Positions 25,460 through 37,884 of a stretch of DNA of 64,000 nucleotides are shown piece by piece. Below the pieces are notes generated by a model, which saw only the letters and a list, made by a program, of their open reading frames with translations, was not told where the DNA came from and searched no databases. The stretch is from Lineus longissimus (lineage: Eukaryota; Nemertea; Pilidiophora; Heteronemertea; Lineidae). Position 1 is the stretch's first letter, and every line of letters begins with the position of its first letter. The DNA is taken from positions 10,046,109 to 10,110,108 of the forward strand of contig NC_088325.1 in NCBI RefSeq assembly GCF_910592395.1. The letters run 5' to 3'. The position numbers and the translations under genes are program-made.

Positions 25460-28400
25460 CTGAAAAAACGAATTTGTATTTGAATAAAGAGGTGTGCAGG
25501 GTTCAGGTGTTGACCGTCAGTTGTGTCACACTGTTTTTCAACGTTACAGGACCCTTGTCATGGTGAAAATTGCTCCACTGACTTTTGTCAGCTTGTCATA
25601 TAGCTATTCGAGTGGTGCCTGTCCTTCCATCCATCCATCCATCCACCCATCCATCGATCCATCCGTCCGTCTGTCCGTCCATCCACCAACCATCCGTCCA
25701 CCCATCCATCCACCCATCCATCCACCTATCCATACACCCATCCATCCATCCACCCATCCATCCATCCACCCACCCATCCATCCATCCATCCAGCCAAGGA
25801 AATGCCGCTGACAGAAATTTAGGCGCAATATATTGGCTATATTTCTGCCGAAAAAATGTGGTAAGTTTTGATTTATCCCGCTGTTGTCTCACAGGTTCAC
25901 AGTATTTCGAATGATTTTAAAGGCTGTCTACAAAACTTTAAGCCGTTTGAACATTACACATGTCTTTGTTATTCTTACGATGGCCTATAATAACTTTCAT
26001 AATAGACTTCTGTGATTTCTCTAACTTCTTATATTCTGCATATTGCCCAAATAAAGTATCATCTAGAGAAAACAAAATATCCCAGAACCCTGAAAACTGC
26101 ATGCCCTATCTTGCTGAAAACACTTTGGGCCACAGCTTCCTAAAAAGTGATATTTTCTCTGACAATACGTGAATTTGTTCTCAAAATACCTCTGGCCATG
26201 CAAGATCTTATTACAAAGGAAAAGGCTTTTCTTTTGTTTGCATCTGAAATGAGCAGATGCCAGTGATTTACTACTCGTAACTGGGTCAAGCCTGAGGGTC
26301 ATTCCAATGCCAAGAATGCGAAAATGAGTTCGATGGGATGTATTCTGAAAGCCTTTCTGGTAAACATATCTGACCTACTGTTCCCTCAAGCATGTTGGGA
26401 GATCTAACATTTGTGCAAGGTTTTGTGCTGTAGTCAAATTCTCAGCGCTTGAATTGCCGAAAGTTACATAAAATAGTTATATTGTCAAATTCTGTTGATT
26501 TTGATGTCATGGGTAATGAAAAACGTCACTGCTGACATCATGACGAAAGTATATAATGTTGACACCGTCGGTCAACCATTTTGTTTCATCCCACCACCAG
26601 GAGGTGCTGATTTGGAAAGAAATAGTCAGCTTTACCTGTAGATTTCATTCATCGTTTTGTTGCCAGTAGAGCTTCTTGCAATATCGCAGTCTGCAGACGA
26701 GGTTTATTGTCGAGGTTGGTTGGTCCACAGCACTGCGATATTTTAAAGATAGGCTCCCACCCAAAATCGAAATATTTACAAAGTAGGGCAGAATTTGCCT
26801 GAGGTGAAAACAATGTCAGGTGAGGACTTAAGCGACGATCATCTGACCAGAGGGTGTACAGGGAGCATATTGACTGCAGCATTATCGTCACTGTGATGCT
26901 TACCTGTGCAGTTGACTGACTCGCAGTTCTTCATGATGTAGCTGATGTAGCCGCGGCTTGCCTGAGTGACCGCTACCCCTATTAGGGCCAGGAGAACGAT
27001 CAGTGCTACAATGCCGACTGTAATCAGAATGCAGAGGAAACCTCGCTGGCCATTGGGAGCTGTGAAAGGTGAAGAAGTAAAAATATTAAAGTATGATGTG
27101 ATCACGTAATTGTGTTTTTTCCAGCTTTCCCATATACAGAAGCTTTGCCCAAATAGTGCTTTTTCCAATTTCCTTAGCACAGATTCCTTGCCCAAAAACA
27201 GTGTTTTCCCACTTTCATTTACAAATCCTTGCCCAAATAGTGCTTTGCCCACTTTCCTTTGCACAGATTCCTTGCCAAAAATAGTGCTTTTACAGTCACA
27301 AAATCCTTGCCCAAATAGTGTTTTTCCTGCTTTCCTATGCACAGATTCCTTGCTCAAAAATAGTGCTTTTCCAAACTTTCCCGTGTACAGAATCCTTGCT
27401 CAAATAGTTTTATCCCCTGCACAAAATCCTTGTTTTTAATACTGCTTTTTCTGCTTTACCATTTATGGAACCCTTACCAAAATGATGCTTTTCCCAACTT
27501 CCCATGCACAGAATCCCTTGCCTGAGGGTTAGGGGGTGGGGGTTAACAGGAGCAGCTACCGACCAAACCAGTTAACCTTTGACCCCTGACATTGGAAACA
27601 GGGAAGTTGATAAGAGAGGATGCGAACTCTTAATCTCTTGATTTTGAAGCTGGCAACCAAGCCACTACACCACCGTAATCCCCTATTCTGTGCAAGCTGT
27701 AGAAGACAAGTTCAACTCACGAGGAGATTGATGGGATATGAGTAGAGGCAACCTCAAGTCATAGCCACCATCTTGGCAGAGAGTTCTGAAATCTTTAGAG
27801 AGTTGACTGCCTGAGTGGTGCTGTGGTGACACTGATGTTTATCTGTATCACCTGATGGTGTGTACCACCTCTCCCATGCGTGCGACAGCCTCAGCAAGCC
27901 CATGACCCACACAGGCAACAAAGGTCATGGCCCACATAGGCAACAAAGGCCATTACCCACACAGGCAACAAAGGTCATGACCCACACAGGCAACAAAGGT
28001 CATGACCCACATAGGCAACAAAGGACATTACCCACACAGGCAACAAAGGTCATGACCCACATAGGCAACAAAGACCATTACCCACACAGGCAACAAAGGT
28101 CATGACCCACATAGGCAACAAAGGCCATTTCCCACACAGGCAACAAAGGTCATGACCCACATAGGCAACAAAGGCCATTACCCACACAGGCAACAAAGGT
28201 CATGACCCTCATAGGCAACAAAGGCCATGACCCTCACAGCCAACAAAGGTCATGACACACATAGGCAACAAAGGTCATGACCCACACAGGCAACAAAGGT
28301 CATGACACACATAGGCAACAAAGGCCATTACCCACACAGGCAACAAAGGTCATGACCCACATAGGCAAAAAAGGCCATGACCCACACAGGCAGCAAAGGC

Positions 28401-29371
28401 CATTACCAACATAGGCAACAAAGGTCATTACCCACACAGGCAACAATAGACTCTTTCACCAGTCTCCTCCATTCACACATTACAGAGACTGGTACTTAAT
28501 AATAATAATGATATTGAGTTCTCATGTAGCACTTTTCCATGTGTGCCTGATCAAAGCGCTTTTGGGATATCATATTGACGTCATTTCACTTGTCATGGCT
28601 TCAGCTTCTGGTGTCCGATCACTTGTTTTTCACAGAGATGGGTAACCTCGAGAATGTGAATGATCAGGAATACCAGAGTGCTCAGTATGGACAGTGTACC
28701 CACTGAATGCACTGAAAATATTTGGCCCGCCTCTGGTAAATCAATAAAGCTGTGCGGCAGATAGGGCAACAAAGCCCATGACCCACACGGGCAACAAAGC
28801 CCATGACCCACACGAGCAACGAAGACCCACACAAGCAACAAAGCTCATGATCCACATAGGTTACGAAGCCCATGAGACATATGGGCAACAAAACCCATGA
28901 CCCACATTCATGTAGGCAATGCCTGAGCCTAAGTCGAAAAGCAGAGGAAGAAAATGACGACTCTGACTGTACCTTGTTCTGTGACCTGCCTCCTCCAGGT
29001 GTAGATTGCATAGATGATGATGATGATGCAGACCAGGTCAACTACTGCTACTATGATGAAGCATATCACGAGAGGCTGGACAGGACATTCTGGATTTCCT
29101 GAAATCGTGGACTTTGAATTTAATAGCCGAAATGTTCTCAAGGGGCCACAAACCTTTCAATTTTGCCTGTTGTGTTCCCTCTGAATATCCCTAGCCCTCA
29201 CTTTCACCCACTAAATCTCATTGCTGCAAGATCAAATGCAGCAACGCCTTTGCATTACAGATCTTGTGGCTCGTGGCAAAAACAAGTGGTTAGGAATAAA
29301 CTGTTGTTGAAGACGGACTGATCTTATTTTATGGCACTGCACGTTTCAGTAAAAACCTCTAATACATGTAC

Positions 29372-29428
<57 letters not shown>

Positions 29429-32400
29429 TATATAGCATAATTCCGTGACACTATAGTTCTCGCTCAAAGCGCTTTGGGATATCATATTATTACCCCAGTC
29501 TCCACAGAAATCAATCAGGGGTTTCAAGGAGCAACCAGAAGGCGCTCACTTGAACTCGACCAGTAGGGGAACCAAGCAGTGACTCGGCCGGGAGTCGAAC
29601 CCACTTAGTGTTTGTTCAAGACATAAATACAAGGGAGAAGAACCCAGAGCAACACTCTTTTATGATGTCACTTGTTTCCAAAGAGAGGTAAAAAACCTAC
29701 CATCCTGGCAGCACACTTTGAAAATTGGCTCTTCCCCAGTTCCTATTTCGTCGTCGACATAAAGGGAATATAGTCCATATCGGTTCCACGGACACTGGAA
29801 CGTTTCGTTGAAAATTGTTGTAATGTTTTCGAATCGATATGTTACTTTGTCTGTTCCAGTGTAGCATCCGGTTGGTGTCCGGTTTGGCTGAACAAATGTT
29901 ATCTTCTTTCCCCTATTTTGGGCGATGGATAACGAACTGTCTTTTGTTTGCTGGAACTGAATTTAAAGAATTGTTTTTAAGAGTTGTTAGCCAGAACATT
30001 CCATGCTGATAGGTTAATCTGGTTTCTTTTTCCCCTTCTCCGTGAAGTGGTACCTTGTTTATAATTACTGGTGGTCCAGGAAAACAGAAATGCAATTGTA
30101 CACAATGCCGTAGTGCAGTTATTATGCTTACAAATTTGCTGAAACTTAGTATTTGCTGTCTTTGTATCTGTCTTCACAACAGGAACTTAGGACGTATTTA
30201 CGCAACTGGATATTTTCAAATTCAAGTAAAAATTTAAAGTTTTTAACTGACGACGTAGGCCTTTAACATCCCTGGAGCACTGCGGGATGCTGTTGCGCAT
30301 TGTGCAGTGTTAACTGTGAAAGTGCTATAGAAAAATGCCAAACTTTTACTTTTGATGGTTTGTCATCGTACCCACCTTCCACCTCCACTGAAACTCTCTC
30401 TTTTTCCCCGGAGAGGTACACCCGCAGTCAAGCTCCACTCCGATAGGTTCCCTCTGTTTCTGATCGGTAATCGTCAGGAGGGCGCCTTTCTTGCACGTCC
30501 TGATGACCTCTGAGGAACTCCCACCAGTGACATAGCTGCAGTTATTACAGGGTGCTGAAGTAAGAGACGGAGATCATATGAGTCGTAGTCCCACCTATCA
30601 TAAAACCCCGTGTTTTTTCAAGACCCGTGTCTTCGCCGTGTGTCAAAAAACCCGGGGCGCACTTACACCTATCAGTGGTGTTAGATAATGGTTAATAGCC
30701 CCGGCGACAGGTGCGCTGTAGGTAGGGAGCTCTCCTGTGTTTATCTTCCCATTGGAGGGGAATTTCGCATGCGCAATACCGAGGCAACTACACCGCGCCA
30801 TCTGTCGCCGGATCTTAGAACTTGCAATTGCCGTGTCTATTCAGATTCCACCTATCAAAAAACCCGTGTTGAACACGGGTCTAAATTAGCCCCCGATTAG
30901 ACACGGGGATTTGACACACGGGTCTATTTAGACACGGCAATTCATAGGTGTAAGGGCAAAAGACACGGGGATTTGATAGGTGGAAGTACGACTATTGTTT
31001 GGCTGAATTAAAGCTAACTGGTCGCTTACTGCCAGCAATGCCTCCTATTGAAAGCTGATTCTCTAATGCCAGGCGTTTGGTGAGAAGGCAGTTTGTACCT
31101 TATATCTAACTAGCTAGCGGCTAACCAAGCGGTCGCATCGCAAAGAGGTTACCAGCGGGCCTCGAACCTTCGACCTTCCGTTCACGAGGCAGACGCCTTA
31201 ACCACTAGGCCATCGAGATCGGTATATATGCAATTCGAAAATTTACTTATTCAAACACAAATTAAAAATTTTTAAAGACCACTGTCGATCTTTAAAGTGA
31301 CACTTAACAAGTAAGAACCTGAAATCTATGTAAAACAAATTTGAAAGGTAAAAACGAAAAACACGTACTCTTGACCGATAGGTAATATTGCAGTCCCCCG
31401 GACTGACACGTGCAATTGTACTTCCCAGGGTCATTCGGTTCGACAACAAATCTCAACGTATAGACGTTCGCCTCGAGGCTGACGTTAAACTTTTTGATAT
31501 ACTTGGACACGACGATGTCATCCTCTGACATCACTTCGCTGCCGCGCTTCCAGTGAAGTGTATCCGTCGACGTTTTTGACGAGACGTCGCATTTTAGTTC
31601 GGCGATTTCTCCGACTGCGTAATTGGGTGTCAGGGTGCCACCCGGTAGGAGCTTTGGGGGGCATAGTGCGTCTGTAAAAAAAGTGTAAAAAAGTAACCTG
31701 GCTGTGGGAGGGAACGGGATAATGAGATTGGGGCCATCATGAGTCATTTAGGCCAATGGCTGTTGTCACAGCATTTCTGCCCGGATTGATATAAAGGGGG
31801 GGGGGGGTTACCCAAAAAATGTATTTTTTAATTACTAACCTAATCAGGCCCCCTCCCCCCTCCGCACACACACACCCGATATGTTTGCACATGAAATTAT
31901 CGAGGGACATGGGCCTGGTTTTGCTATGATGGGCCATGGTTAAGGGCAATGTATTACAATGATTTTCTTTTTCATCTCAACAAGCTGGCCGAGGAGAAAA
32001 AATGCATTGCGCATGTTGCATAGGATAATGCATTTTGCCATATATCGAACGGAATCAGTACAGCTGTTGTTGATACATGCAGCTGGTGCCTGGATCAGAA
32101 TGATGCTATAAAATTAATCACCGGTGGTCCAAGTAAATAGAAATACAGCTACACACAATGTCGTAGTGCAGTTATTATGCAAACAAATTTGCTCAAGTAT
32201 TTGTATATCTGTCTAGACAACAGCAATGTTGAAATTTACATTCAGTGCATATTTACGCAATTGGAGATTTTCCAATTCAATTACAAATTCAAATTTTCAA
32301 CGAACGGCATAGGCCTTTTAAAATAAAATCCAATATATCATGTATATGAATTGGCTTTCTGAGCATCACAACCGCTGTCCACAGTACATCTTGGGCCTTT

Positions 32401-32958
32401 GTGTTACATGCACTATGGGCAGTATAAGCCAGTGGGCTGTGTAAATGTAGGCCTTTAAAAACTGCCGGGTATTTAGGCCTTTATAAGACCAGAATAGATA
32501 AACTACAGCTAAATAGATAAGAAAATTCCATTAGAATATTTGATGTGCTCAGTGCATCAGGATAGCTATATTGTGCATGTTTTAGCTTATTCTGCACTCC
32601 ATGCAAAAAAGATCCGTATGCACCAAGTTTGTTTTGGTTTTGAGACAAGGTCTTTTGTTCGACCCATTGTTAGGGCCTATTTTTAGACCAACATATTTGT
32701 TTGCTGGCCAATAGAAAGCCTCATTTGGGCATGTACGAAGTTGTCTATGGCTGGTTACAGTAGCGGTTTGGAAGTCCATAAGAGTCCTCCACCTTTTTGG
32801 GTGTGGTCTCTCTTGGCTCCCCGTCAGTCATGTCATGTATCAATTGGCAGTCGGAAATTCCTAATCAAATTTGTATCATGTGTTGACTTACCTGAATGCA
32901 GAAGCAGTTGGAACACCATATAACACACACTGAAAACCAATCCTAATGCTTTCTCCAT
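25035..32958 (-). CDS. Receptor gene A: Ig domain, three membrane helices, RING-less tail
   Basis: Seven coding exons in transcription order: 32892-32958 (signal peptide), 31369-31671 (Ig), 30376-30554 and 29701-29956 (membrane-proximal domain), 28973-29098 (helix 1), 26904-27059 (helix 2) and 25035-25459 (helix 3 plus tail). All borders are AG/GT and all phases agree, giving 503 residues. The Ig domain (about residues 23-123) has the canonical Cys, Trp and DPGKYNC. Helices lie at about residues 277-302, 319-341 and 369-391. WRRQ after helix 1 and YRVKNKKG after helix 3 fit cytoplasmic sides, and an NCT glycosylation site between helices 2 and 3 fits an outer loop. The ~110-residue tail is Ser/Thr/Glu-rich and has one tyrosine (GYAV) and no RING. 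It is a clear relative of gene B (VMSEDD, TPxGCYTG, VTYR, DCxCT). The role is unknown; I infer a cell-surface recognition receptor. Confidence 0.85.
25622..25797. repeat. (CCAT)n microsatellite
   Basis: An imperfect CCAT/CCAC tetranucleotide run in the intron between helix 2 and helix 3 of gene A. Open frames reading PSIHPSIHP or GWMDGWMD across it are artefacts. Confidence 0.95.
27110..27520. repeat. Roughly 60-bp minisatellite with 'ccttgcccaaa' units
   Basis: Words such as 'cacagattccttgcccaaa' and 'aatagtgcttttcc' alternate about six to seven times. It lies in the gene A intron between helix 1 and helix 2. The open frame there is repeat-derived. Confidence 0.8.
27600..27690 (-). repeat. 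tRNA-like SINE head
   Basis: On the minus strand, 'ggtggtgtagtggcttgg' (A-box-like) and 'gagttcgcatcctctc' (B-box-like) have tRNA-like spacing. There is no full cloverleaf. Confidence 0.5.
27897..28447. repeat. 25-bp minisatellite, about 22 copies
   Basis: A unit 'caggcaacaaaggtcatgac' plus five bases recurs strictly every 25 bp (for example 27914 and 27939). Two variants tend to alternate: 'cacacaggcaac...gtcatga' and 'cacataggcaac...gccatta'. A decayed patch of the same repeat is at 28760-28920. It lies in the gene A intron between helices 1 and 2. Confidence 0.95.
28495..28580 (-). repeat. SINE 3' end fragment
   Basis: Shares 'aataataat', 'tgagttctc' and 'caaagcgctttt.ggatatcat' with the tails of the SINEs at 19605-19866 and 29374-29604, but is more diverged. 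Confidence 0.6.
29374..29604 (-). repeat. tRNA-derived SINE with (ATT)n tail
   Basis: Nearly identical to the SINE at 19605-19866, with a longer ATT run (29376-29420) and the tRNA-like head cut off after 'gggagtcgaacccac'. It lies in a gene A intron. Confidence 0.85.
30064..30250 (+). repeat. Dispersed repeat, family 1 (copy 2)
   Basis: Shares 'ggtggtcca', 'gtagtgcagttattatgc' and 'gtaggcctttaa' with 32110-32315. It lies in a gene A intron. Confidence 0.7.
30581..30993. repeat. Foldback element in gene A intron
   Basis: Inverted ends: left 'agtcgtagtcccacctatca', right complementary 'tgataggtggaagtacgact'. Inside, 'acccgtgtcttcgccgtgt' and 'gacacggcaattcat' pair as well. It has no transposase. 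Confidence 0.85.
31110..31220 (-). repeat. tRNA-like SINE head
   Basis: On the minus strand, 'gatggcctagtggttaaggc' (A-box-like) and 'aggttcgaggcccgc' (B-box-like) sit about 40 bp apart. The anticodon stem is imperfect and no acceptor stem is seen, so I call it a SINE relic and not a tRNA gene. Confidence 0.6.
31369..31671 (-). CDS. Gene A Ig-domain exon
   Basis: A phase 1-1 exon of 303 bp, typical for Ig domains. It holds a B-strand Cys (LKCDV), Trp (LHWKRG), a VMSEDD motif shared with gene B, and an F-strand DPGKYNCTC. The donor is 'gtacgt'. Confidence 0.9.
32110..32315 (+). repeat. Dispersed repeat, family 1 (copy 3)
   Basis: The longest of the three copies; it covers both the left part shared with 30064-30250 and the right part shared with 1340-1485. 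Confidence 0.7.
32892..32958 (-). CDS. Gene A signal peptide exon
   Basis: Starts at ATG and codes for a short Lys-containing N-terminus, then a hydrophobic core ([16 protein letters not shown]), ending in phase 1 at 'gtaagt'. This gives the usual secretory start of an Ig receptor and joins to the Ig exon as Asp. Confidence 0.85.
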
Positions 32959-33384
32959 ATTTTAAATCTGTCAATTCTAGATCCTTCCTTGATCGTATCC
33001 TCACGGCATCTCTGCATTAGTGTTTTGCCTTACATTGATAAAATCTGCTGGTATCCAATAACGCAGAGCTATTCTGGTTCAATCATAGTTCCAGTTGAAT
33101 GTCACATTGCGTGGTGTGCCATGTCTAAAACCACTTGCTATAATGGTATTGTAAGCTTGTATGAATGAAAACCATAATGGATGTGACCCAGATCTGATCA
33201 TGCGTGCCTCAACAGTTGTCCCATGAGTGGTCATTTGTATCTGTTATGCATTGATCCCCCTTGTAAAAGGACAGTATAACGTAGTTTAGGACAAACGTGC
33301 ATAACACCTTCACTATTGGGACGCCTTGAAGCATTGTACACCTCTATTTTGGACACATCAAACGAAGTCAATCATATACAGTCA

Positions 33385-33485
33385 ATCATTTACAGTGGAC
33401 ACCTCTCTATTAAGGACAACCTCTCTATTAAGGACAGCACTTGTCAGTCCTGAGAGTGTCCTTAATAGAGCGGTTCTACTGTATA
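33385..33485. repeat. 'ttaaggacac' element (short copy)
   Basis: Reads 'gtggacacctctctattaag' on the left and 'cttaatagagcggttctact' on the right. Confidence 0.8.
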
Positions 33486-34618
33486 CACCTTTCCAGAAAT
33501 GGGGCGCTGAGTGTCCGAAATAGTGATGTCATAAGGGGAAACTAGTCCTTATGGTGGAGGGACAAAGGAGATAGTCATGGTTGACCAACACACTTGAATG
33601 CCTTCAATGACGGACAAGGGGGAAAAAGTTAGTTCCAATGCAAGCCACCAATTTCGGGAAGCATGTATACCCTTGCTTTTGGGACAAACATGCATGGCAC
33701 CTACTTTTGGGAGAAGCATTGAAGACCTCTACTTTGGACACATCACACTAATGGACCACCTTTAGGAGGACACCTTAGATGTTTAAGATGTCTCTAGAGT
33801 GAGAAACTACCATTTGAGACAGACACTGAAAACAACTTCGACATGAGGACACACGTTTCTTTTTGCAAGAGTCGTCTTTATTCATTCTTGTTCTTGGTAT
33901 TTGGAATGAGCATGGAAGACATCTCTCTCCTTAGGACACCTAACTTTTAGGACCACTCTGAAAGAAATCCCTGACTTGACCTCTGTGATTTAAGGAGCAT
34001 TTAAGAGTCACCTCTAACTTGAGGACACCTTGCCATTGATGACATACATTGAAGCAACGTTGGCACTAACATTGATGGCATATAGTCTCAGCTTCTTGGA
34101 CATCGTATATCTCTGGTTTGAAGACGCTCGACTGTTGTGGTCATCTCCTGCATTGACCTATCATGTTCTGGGACACTTCCATGTTTGCAGCTTATTTTCT
34201 CTGTAAGCAAAATATGCATTAAAATGGTTGCCAATCAATGCTATATGCATTCCACTGATGCAAATGCATATGCAATGCTTTTTTTAAGCCTTTTGCAATT
34301 AACTCTGCCACACAGGTACATGTTCACGTCTGAATTAAAATGCTATGGCCGACAGCAAAGGTAATTTATGCTCGCCTTATAGATTTTTGCCGAGAGGGAT
34401 TCAACATGCTTTTCCCAGTTATTGACTGGGGTCGTTGTCATAAAAGGTCACCATGGTTGCCTCATGCAGGTCAATTAAAGAGATCCAGTCGTGGCACAAA
34501 ATCTTTATTTAGACTAGTAGACATAGTGGTTGAGTCACTCTAGAAGCTACTTGGTGATAACAAATGACGGACCTAACCAAAATTGCTTACATTTTCACAT
34601 TGCTACAATGAAAGACCT

Positions 34619-34768
34619 AATACTGAAACCACATGTCTGTTGACTGTGCTTTAAGAGCGACTGGCATCATGCCTAGTCTATCTTAAAACACAGTCAACAG
34701 ACACCACTATACCCCCTCACACTCAGAAACCACAAACGTCCACCCCTGCCTGCTGCCTTAATACTTCT
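34619..34768. repeat. Hairpin repeat, family 3 (copy 1)
   Basis: Contains 'tgttgactgtgctttaagag' and, about 30 bp on, its complement, then 'ctcagaaaccacaaacg' and 'taatacttctgg'. A close copy is at 54118-54270 and a half copy at 53765-53822. Confidence 0.85.
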
Positions 34769-35685
34769 GGGTGAAATTGTGGAAAATGGCCGATTCCTTA
34801 TTGGTGCCATTTTCGGGGCTCTAGCGTTTTCAGTTTTTGACAGATCCTGTTCATTTTTCGTATGTATGTATATGACCCTAAAATCGAGGTCGAGTTCGAT
34901 TTTGGGTGCGGTGTGATTCTTAGTTTGCCAACTAGGTGGCTTTTTCTAAAATCTTAAAACTGGTCTAGCTCCCATATCCTTTGAGCTAAGATGCTTATAT
35001 TTCTACTGTAGGTGCAGACACTACAAGTACATCATATATAATACCGAATTTGAAAACATCCCCCCCCCCCCCGTGCCAAGCGGGCACAGTGCCCTTGGCA
35101 CTATTTTTTGTAATTAGTATTGTCTCGAAAAACTTGAAAAATACTGACAGTTAATAAAACACATAATATATCAAATAGTAATACTGCAGTTATACATTTG
35201 CTGTTGTTTTTTTATAGTGCAAGTTAAGGCTCAAAAAAATGTTCTTCATTTCTTATTGAATACATGTGTTGGTAGAGCACTTTTTTCAATATCTATTTTA
35301 ATTTTAATTGCTTTGCTCTTGGCAGGAATTCAAGAGTCTGGCAAGATTCGATTGGCAATTCTAGTCATTTGTCCAAGAGTCTATGAATCTATGAATATGG
35401 TATAGACATCTCAATATGATTAAAAAAATCGAGGTTGAAAGTTAGCCACAGGTAATTTCCATGTTGTGTAAATTGACCCATGCATATCAGTTGAGCGCTA
35501 GGCCCTTGGGCCTCTTATTAGTTAAGGCGAAGCTAGTTATGGAGCCATGGTTGGTCTGGTACTTCCAGGGGTAAGTACTTGTGCTGTTCCCAGGGCCATG
35601 AGATCTGATCCGTCTTGCTCCAGATTGCTGCTGATCAAGGCCGATGTTTCGGCAGGCAAGTCGTGCCTGAGTGCCCCATCACAAT

Positions 35686-36046
35686 ATACTGGATCCACTC
35701 ACCAATAAGATCCCAAGCCCGACAACACCCGATTTCTACTCCCGCCTCGAAGGGTCGAGCTCAAACAACTGGACATAAAAGTAGGCCTTTCGCAGCCATA
35801 AAAGGGGTGGGATATCTTGTGTTTGTTTCTTCCAATTGGTCTTTAATTGCAACATGAAAAGTTCCGCTGTAGAGTCATGACTATTCATGACGATTACGTT
35901 GTAAACCCTTGAATAGATATCCCACCCCTTGTATGGCAGCGAAAGGCCTACTATTGTGTTCAGCTGTTTAGACTCTACCCATTGAGGCGGTGGTAAAAAA
36001 ATTGGGTATTGTCAGGCTTGGGATCTTATTTGTAAGCGGATCAAGT
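35686..36046. repeat. Foldback element at the duplication border
   Basis: The left arm contains 'ccaataagatcccaagcc' and 'gtaggcctttcgcagcc'; the right arm has the complements 'ggcttgggatcttatttg' and 'ggcagcgaaaggcctac'. Its right end coincides with the start of the block duplicated at 55264. Confidence 0.8.
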
Positions 36047-36621
36047 AATTGGTCCACAAATCACCAATAGAATAAACAAATAAAGACAATCATTTCTAAA
36101 AATAAAACATTTATATCATCACAAATTGTGCATTTTTTCTATTCAAAACTAGTACCGCTACTTAGAAAAAGTCTAAGATAAAGAAGAGAATGGCACTGAA
36201 ACCCACATATATTTACATGTTGCCTACATACATAAAACTACCAATGCACATCAAAGTTTCTTGATAATATTTAATACACAAAAAATCTTTGTCATAGTTG
36301 AGCTACACAATCAATACACAGCACGTTTTTAAAATTGGATATTTTCAAGTGACTGTTTTGAAATTCATATAGGCCATTCCCACTCACATCGTGGAAACGT
36401 TTAAGGCTACTTTTCTATTTTCACTTTGTTTGGACATTTTTGTTGTCAATAGAACAAAGCCGTCATCAGGAATGCAAACAAATAAATATTGAAACCACTT
36501 GAATCTGTACGAGCCCCTATTTGGTGATCAAATTTGGTAACGAATAAATAGAAAGAAGATTTTTGATGTGGGAGAAAGTATACTTGCAGGGATGATAAAC
36601 AAACATTTTATTCATTGGGCC

Positions 36622-37161
36622 TGATGGATGAACTAACTAAAGTGTAAGACATTTGAACACATCTTGGATAAAGTGGGTTACGCATCACTTGGAAACTTTT
36701 AACGACACTAGGATGCATAAAAAATCACAGAATCTGTGATTTACTATTTTCTTTATTTACCATAAACGGATATATTTTAGCGGATAAACATTTTCACAGT
36801 GGTCAACTTTTCTGAACCGATTCCTCTACGGCTTGCCCAAACAGATTTTTATTTTCGCGATGTTTCATGATTTTTATGGCAATATTTATTCCTGATGGAT
36901 GAACTAACTAAAGTGTAAGACATTTGAACACATCTTGGATAAAGTGGGTTACGCATCACTTGGAAACTTTTAACGACACTAGGATGCATAAAAAATCACA
37001 GAATCTGTGATTTACTATTTTCTTTATTTACCATAAACGGATATATTTTAGCGGATAAACATTTTCACAGTGGTCAACTTTTCTGAACCGATTCCTCTAC
37101 GGCTTGCCCAAACAGATTTTTATTTTCGCGATGTTTCATGATTTTTATGGCAATATTTATT
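36622..37161. repeat. 270-bp local tandem duplication (copy B only)
   Basis: Positions 36622-36891 are repeated almost exactly at 36892-37161. The matching place in copy C (about 55838) has a single unit, so the local doubling postdates the B/C split or was lost in C. Confidence 0.9.
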
Positions 37162-37884
37162 CGTGAACATATTTCCGTGTACGATATATAGTCACATGGT
37201 ATATATGGTCGTCCCACTTTACTGCTGCCATTAATTCGCCGTTGACAAAGTGGGCAACATGGGTCGGTGAAATAAAGTTGATGTCCAGAATGCCATCTTT
37301 ATAATGTCATTTGCATCAAAGATTATGTACAGAGATTCATATTTACAAATACTAAATATACAGTCCCAATCACAATTGACATCCCCGAGTCTGTGTATGT
37401 AATGCGCAGTGTATCCGCAACCTACACACAACCTGAGTGTAGGTTGCATGAATGCTCCGAGTAGGTCTAGCTGACTTCTCCATGAGCTGTCTGACTCAAC
37501 TTACCTGCACCATTTCCCAAATGTTGGATTGCTGTATGTTGTGTTTGCCTACATGTCGCTTTTTTTCCTTTTGCTTTTAGAATGCGACCCTTGTCTTCCT
37601 TGGTTTCGGGGGTATACGCAACTTCCACACAACCTGAGCATAGGTTTCATGAAAGCTCCGACCACATCGAGGTGACCTTTACATGAGCTGTGCGCAACTT
37701 GCATGCACCTTCTGCCAAGTTGGATTGCGGAATTTTACGCCCTAACATAAGGAAAGTGATGTGCACATAACCAGAGTGTAAGCAGCTGGTGGCACTAAAG
37801 TGCAGGTTCTGCGCAGCCTGCGCAAAAGAGGGTGTGTTAATTGTGACTAGGACTGTATAAAACAATATATTAATCTCAATATAT

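Larger units (their letters stand above)
32959..35685. other. Region upstream of gene A; repeats only
   Basis: Contains a 'ttaaggacac' element (33385-33485), a copy of the hairpin repeat shared with 54 kb (34619-34768) and the 3' part of an element ending 'gcccttgggcctcttatta' (about 34770-35525). The gene A promoter should be near 32960-33200, but I see no motif I would call. Confidence 0.5.

Noticed and set aside
25494-25914. Open frames rich in PSIHPSIH and, on the other strand, GWMDGWMD
   Set aside because: They are translations of a CCAT tetranucleotide repeat in an intron.
27110-27439. Open frames with repeated [10 protein letters not shown] or FGQGFC words
   Set aside because: They follow the roughly 60-bp minisatellite; only the minus-strand part at 26904-27059 is a real exon.
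27897-28447. Regularly spaced 25-bp repeats that could suggest a CRISPR array
   Set aside because: There are no unique spacers between units, the genome is eukaryotic, and the units are directly adjacent: a minisatellite.
31110-31220. A tRNA gene on the minus strand
   Set aside because: The A and B boxes are recognisable but the acceptor and anticodon stems do not pair; it looks like a SINE head. The same applies to 9605, 21350 and 27600.
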